NCBI GenBank assembly: GCA_019239445.1
Contig: JAFAZV010000386.1
Coordinates: 1-36,548 of the forward strand
Direction of reading: 5' to 3'
Length of the DNA: 36,548 nt
From: Solirubrobacterales bacterium
GTDB lineage: Bacteria; Actinomycetota; Thermoleophilia; Solirubrobacterales; Solirubrobacteraceae
The stretch's first letter is position 1. Each line of letters begins with the position of its first letter. Below, piece after piece: positions 33,284-36,548 of the stretch. Under the pieces are notes generated by a model. It was not told the origin of the DNA, made no database searches, and saw only the letters and a program-made list of their open reading frames with translations. Position numbers and translations under genes: made by a program.

Positions 33284-33300
33284 CTAAACATGACGTTTAG
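33284..33300. promoter_or_regulatory. Perfect palindrome between crtY and crtI, candidate operator
   Basis: CTAAAC (33284-33289) and GTTTAG (33295-33300) are exact complements around ATGAC. On the minus strand a TAGAAT (complement of 33281-33286) could be the crtY -10, with the palindrome filling the spacer. The crtI GTG is 24 bases downstream. The AT-rich arms stand out from GC-rich surroundings. It does not match the TACA-type CarH repeats known from Thermus. Confidence 0.65.
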
Positions 33301-33324
33301 GCAACCAGCACGGGGGGAGCTGCC

Positions 33325-34788
33325 GTGAAGGTCGCCGTCATCGGCGCTGGGCTCGGCGGCCTCGCCGCGGCGCTGCGTCTTCAGGGGCTTGGCTGCGACG
33401 TCATCGTCCTCGAGCAAAACGATGGCCCGGGTGGACGCGCAAGTCGCATCCGCTCGGCTGGTTTCACCTGGGACACCGGCCCCTCGTTGATCACGATGCC
33501 GTGGGTGCTGGAGGAGACGTTCGCCGCGGGCGGGCTCGATCTCCACCGGGAGGTGACGCTGAGGCGACTTGATCCGCTCTACCGCATCAGGTGGGCCGAT
33601 GAGGAACGCAGCTTCGACTTCGCCGACTCCGCCGAGCGCCTCCGCGCGGAGGTGGCGCAATTCTCCGAGCGCGACGCGCGACGCGTGGGCGACTTTCTCG
33701 ACGCGCTCGCGCCCATCTACGAGCAAGGCATCCTCGCCGCCGGGCAGCGTCCGATTCAGGATCTTCGCTCCTTCCTGGCACTGCTGCCGATGATGTCCCG
33801 CTTGCGCGCAGCAGGGCCGCTGTACGACTTCGTGGCGCGCTACTTCGAGCACCCGCGCGTGCGCGAGGCGTTCTCCTTTCACTCCCTTTTCATCGGTGGT
33901 GACCCGTTCCGGGTGCCGGCCATCTACGGCGCCCTCGTCTACCTGCAGGTGCTCGATGGCGGCTGGTACGCGGACGGCGGCGTGTTCTCTCTGGTCGAGG
34001 CGATGGCGCAGCCACTCGAGATTCGCTACGGCACTCGCGTGGAAGCGATCGCGACAGCAGGCGATCGCGTGAGCGGCGTGCGCCTGATAAACGGCGAGCA
34101 GCTCAGCTGCGATGTCGTTGTCTCGAACGCCGACGTGCTGCAGACGCACGTGCTGCTCGGGCGTGGGCAGGGCCTGAGGCGGTTGAAGCCTTCGATGTCG
34201 TGCTTCCTGCTCTATCTCGGACTCGACCGCCGCCTTGAAGGTCTGCGTCACCACACGTTGCTGGTGGGCCCCGGCTACCGGGAGTTCATCCAGACGGTCA
34301 CTCGCGGCCGGAACCTGCCGGGGTCGCTTTCCACCTACGTCCACGCTCCGACGCGTACCGACCCTGCGATGGCCCCTCCGGGAGGCGATTCGCTCGCGGT
34401 GCTGCTTCCGGTGCCGAACCTGAGCGCGCAGGTTGATTGGCCAGCCGCCGCCGAGGAAGTGCGCGAACGCGTCGTCACCGATCTGGAGCGCACTTACGCG
34501 CTCAACGGACTAGCCGGTTCGATCCAGGTCGAGCATCGCTGGACGCCGATCGACTTCCAGCGGCGCTTCGGCGCCGTCGACGGCAACGCGTTCTCGGTCG
34601 AGCCGACGCTGCACCAGTCGGCGTTGTTCCGGCCGCCGAACCGGGTACGGGGGCTGCGCGGCATGTACCAGGTCGGTGCGGGGACGCATCCTGGGGCGGG
34701 AATTCCCGGAGTCCTGCTCGGGGCCTCGGTGACCGCGGCGTTGATCGCTGCCGACGCTGGACTCCGCGAGCCAGCCTGGAGCCTTTGA
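33325..34788 (+). CDS. crtI: Phytoene desaturase, CrtI type
   Basis: The 487-residue FAD enzyme desaturates phytoene toward lycopene. It has the N-terminal motif AVIGAGLGGLAAALRLQG, the GPGGRAS motif and the C-terminal CrtI signature YQVGAGTHPGAGIPGVLLGA. Length is typical (490-510). GGGGGAG lies 5 bases before the GTG at 33325. crtB follows after 1 base, indicating one transcript. How many desaturation steps it performs (lycopene versus neurosporene) cannot be told by eye; a neighbouring CrtY favours lycopene. CrtD- or CrtN-like relatives are alternatives, but this context and the signature favour CrtI. Confidence 0.95.
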   Translation: MKVAVIGAGLGGLAAALRLQGLGCDVIVLEQNDGPGGRASRIRSAGFTWDTGPSLITMPWVLEETFAAGGLDLHREVTLRRLDPLYRIRWADEERSFDFADSAERLRAEVAQFSERDARRVGDFLDALAPIYEQGILAAGQRPIQDLRSFLALLPMMSRLRAAGPLYDFVARYFEHPRVREAFSFHSLFIGGDPFRVPAIYGALVYLQVLDGGWYADGGVFSLVEAMAQPLEIRYGTRVEAIATAGDRVSGVRLINGEQLSCDVVVSNADVLQTHVLLGRGQGLRRLKPSMSCFLLYLGLDRRLEGLRHHTLLVGPGYREFIQTVTRGRNLPGSLSTYVHAPTRTDPAMAPPGGDSLAVLLPVPNLSAQVDWPAAAEEVRERVVTDLERTYALNGLAGSIQVEHRWTPIDFQRRFGAVDGNAFSVEPTLHQSALFRPPNRVRGLRGMYQVGAGTHPGAGIPGVLLGASVTAALIAADAGLREPAWSL

Positions 34789-34789
34789 G

Positions 34790-35644
34790 ATGGCGGTAGG
34801 CGTACTACCGACCCCAAGGCTCGCCGATGTCGATGCAGTCCGGCAGCTCCGGCGCCGGGCGCAGCTCGTGACCGAGCAGAAGGCAACCACGTTTGCCTTC
34901 GCCTGTCGGCTTCTCCCGAATGACGTACGCGATGACGTCTACCTGCTGTACCTGGTCTTCCGCGCCCTCGACGACCTCGTCGATCAGGGCGCCTCGGACG
35001 CACCGGAGCGCGTGCGAGCAGTCGCGCGATGGGCCGAAGAGGCCGCTCGCGAGCCGACGCCCGAGGTGATCGTGCTGGAGTCGCTGGCTCGGCGCTATCC
35101 GTTGCCGCGCCAAGCGGTGGGTGACTTCTGCGTCGCGATGGATCAAGATCTGGCCGGGGCTCGCTTCGCCACCGAGCGCGAGCTCGAGCGCTACTGCTAT
35201 CGGGTCGCCGGCACGGTCGGGATCGTGCTGGCCTCGCTGCTCGGAGTTCGCGACGAGCTGGAGGCGTACCCCGCTGCGGGAGCCCTCGGGATGGCGATGC
35301 AGCGAACGAACATCCTGCGCGACATCGACGAGGACGCGGAGTCAGGGCGCGTTTATATCTCCGACGAGGCGCTCGCGCGACATGGCGGCTCGCTCGAGCC
35401 GGGACGCCGGGGGGCACTCGTGCGCGCTCAAATCGCTCGCGCGGATGAGCTCTACGAGGACGGCATGGCCGGAATCGGCCTCTTGCGACGCGGCCGCGGC
35501 GCAATCACCCTTGCCGCGACGCTGTACCGCGAGATCCTCCGCGAGATCGAGAGGCAAGGCTACGGCCAGCAGCCAGGGCGCGTGGTGGTGCCCAACCCCC
35601 GCAAGCTGTTGACCGCACTGCGCGCTACGTTGCTACCGGTCTGA
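34790..35644 (+). CDS. crtB: Phytoene synthase
   Basis: The 284-residue enzyme condenses two geranylgeranyl diphosphates to phytoene. Both Asp-rich metal-binding motifs are intact: DDLVD (61-65) and RDIDEDAESGRVYI (177-190). The ATG at 34790 is one base after the crtI stop, so the two are translationally coupled. The length fits bacterial CrtB. The squalene synthase HpnC/HpnD relatives share the fold, but pairing with CrtI and CrtY makes CrtB the clear choice. GGPP must come from a crtE or other prenyl synthase outside the window. Confidence 0.95.
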   Translation: MAVGVLPTPRLADVDAVRQLRRRAQLVTEQKATTFAFACRLLPNDVRDDVYLLYLVFRALDDLVDQGASDAPERVRAVARWAEEAAREPTPEVIVLESLARRYPLPRQAVGDFCVAMDQDLAGARFATERELERYCYRVAGTVGIVLASLLGVRDELEAYPAAGALGMAMQRTNILRDIDEDAESGRVYISDEALARHGGSLEPGRRGALVRAQIARADELYEDGMAGIGLLRRGRGAITLAATLYREILREIERQGYGQQPGRVVVPNPRKLLTALRATLLPV

Positions 35645-35742
35645 GCCCGGTCCGCTGCCGCAGGGCAGCCTCCGCGCACGCCGAGCATTCTCCAACTGCT
35701 GAGCGCTCCGGCTCATACTGTTGGCGAACGAAGGGGGTGAAC

Positions 35743-36548
35743 GTGAAAGTTGACGTCGCCGTTGTTGGTGCTGGTCCGGCGGGTCTCCTGGCCGCCAACG
35801 CGCTCGTCCAGGCCGGCGTTGATTGCGCGGTGTTCGAGCGGTCCTCGGAGGAGGCAACCCGGGCCCGGGCTCGAGCCGGACTGATTGAAGCGCAGACGGT
35901 CGCGCTGCTCGATCGATACGAGCTCGCGGAGGGGCTGCACGCCCGCGGCATCACCAGCGAGGCGTGCGAGTTCCGCCGGAGCGGTGTCCGGCATGTCTTC
36001 GACTACACCGCGCTCAGTGGCTTCCGGCACCACGTCTACCCGCAGCAGCTCCTGGTGGCGGACATGATCGATGCGCTGCGCACGCGCGGCGGCGAGGTCA
36101 CCTTCGAGTGCCCCGTTGCCGAGATCCGCGTTGCCGGGCCGCCGCTGATCGTGCTGGGCGACGGCAATCAGGTCTCCTGCGACTTCGTGCTCGGCTGTGA
36201 TGGCTTCCACGGCGTATCCCGGCGCGCGCTCGCTGGAGCGACCTGCGGCGTGGACTTCGGCGCGGCGTGGCTCGCGTTTCTCGCCGCCGTGCCGCCGTCC
36301 GGCGACTATGGGGTCTACGGGCTTCACCCTGACGGCTTCGCCGCACACATGCTCAGGAGCCAGACCGTGTCCCGGCTCTACCTCCAGATTGAGCCTGGCA
36401 GATCTGCGGATGAGTTCTCGGATGAATGGATATGGAACGAAATCGCCCCGCGCCTGGCCGTGGAGGGCGTCGATCTCGCACCGGGACAGATCCTCGAGCG
36501 GAGCGTCATGGAGCTTCACAGTTACGTCACCGAACCGATGCAGCGGGA
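35743..36548 (+). CDS. pobA: 4-hydroxybenzoate 3-monooxygenase (PobA), 3' end beyond the window
   Basis: The first 268 codons are present. The protein aligns along its length with Pseudomonas PobA: FAD motif GAGPAG (9-14), RARAG (42-46), GCDGFHGVSR (151-160), and the substrate region around Tyr192, Arg205, Arg211 and Tyr213, equivalent to Tyr201, Arg214, Arg220 and Tyr222. Met203 replaces Ser212, a residue that contacts the substrate carboxylate in the Pseudomonas enzyme. PobA makes protocatechuate from 4-hydroxybenzoate with NAD(P)H and O2. The GTG at 35743 is preferred over the GTG at 35737, which overlaps the AAGGGGG Shine-Dalgarno. The C-terminus with its second FAD motif is missing. Confidence 0.9.
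   Translation, partial: MKVDVAVVGAGPAGLLAANALVQAGVDCAVFERSSEEATRARARAGLIEAQTVALLDRYELAEGLHARGITSEACEFRRSGVRHVFDYTALSGFRHHVYPQQLLVADMIDALRTRGGEVTFECPVAEIRVAGPPLIVLGDGNQVSCDFVLGCDGFHGVSRRALAGATCGVDFGAAWLAFLAAVPPSGDYGVYGLHPDGFAAHMLRSQTVSRLYLQIEPGRSADEFSDEWIWNEIAPRLAVEGVDLAPGQILERSVMELHSYVTEPMQR

Noticed and set aside
33284-33300. Assignment of the crt palindrome as a CarH operator
   Set aside because: Known CarH sites are TACA-type direct repeats; this is an inverted CTAAAC/GTTTAG, so only a generic operator call is supported.
33262-34344. 360-codon minus-strand open frame over crtI
   Set aside because: Antisense to a clear crtI and overlapping the crt palindrome; no ribosome-binding site or domain.

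Overview
The window reads as high-GC chromosomal DNA of an actinobacterium. GTG/TTG starts are common, genes are tightly packed, intergenic gaps are short, and one regulator gene appears to be leaderless. The mix of genes (GH79, GH65, a GMC-type alcohol oxidase, a bacterial CrtI/CrtB/CrtY carotenoid set, and a plant-type 4-hydroxybenzoate hydroxylase) would fit a soil Thermoleophilia/Solirubrobacterales-type organism. That placement is an inference. No insertion sequences, integrases, phage genes, CRISPR arrays, tRNAs or rRNAs were seen.

Layout. 1-690: the start of a lon protease gene with a well-formed promoter, then a small gene encoding a duplicated HDVLAA-type motif. 689-6569: an aceE-aceF-lpdA pyruvate dehydrogenase operon on the minus strand with GTGA stop/start overlaps; both E2 and E3 carry a lipoyl domain. 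6667-9127: an esterase and an amidase, head to tail. 9140-9969: two small, low-complexity, divergently transcribed genes. 10004-13861: an exported GH79 glycosidase, a PAS-GGDEF diguanylate cyclase and a nucleoside-sugar/steroid-type epimerase. 13919-16385 (minus): a zinc-ribbon peptide, a flavin oxidoreductase and an ECHDC3-like crotonase lacking the usual acid/base glutamates. It is divergent from a large exported surface protein (16529-18757), with a CRP-type palindrome between them. 18907-22369: a GMC alcohol oxidase followed by an aldehyde dehydrogenase, a likely alcohol-to-acid pathway. 22413-25626 (minus): an SDR and a GH65 phosphorylase. 25801-27708: an unrecognised polytopic membrane protein, followed by a gene-poor 395-base stretch. 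28104-31043: DoxX, then a metal locus in which a copper-type CsoR is divergent from a permease-YHS fusion. The permease is followed, 20 bases on, by a stand-alone cobalamin-binding protein with the CarH photoreceptor signature. 31090-35644: a PhyH-type dioxygenase, then lycopene cyclase (crtY) divergent from crtI-crtB, with a perfect palindrome between them. 35743-end: the start of pobA.

How they work together. The clearest pathway is carotenoid synthesis: CrtB makes phytoene, CrtI desaturates it, CrtY cyclises lycopene. The GGPP synthase (crtE) is not in the window. The protein at 28694-29380 has W-x9-EH and E-x-H motifs like the B12-dependent light sensor CarH, which controls carotenoid genes in other bacteria, but it has no DNA-binding domain. 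It lies about 2.6 kb from crtY, in the same run of genes as a CsoR-controlled metal transporter. A light- or B12-responsive link to the carotenoid genes is the most interesting hypothesis here. It is inferred from motif and proximity only.
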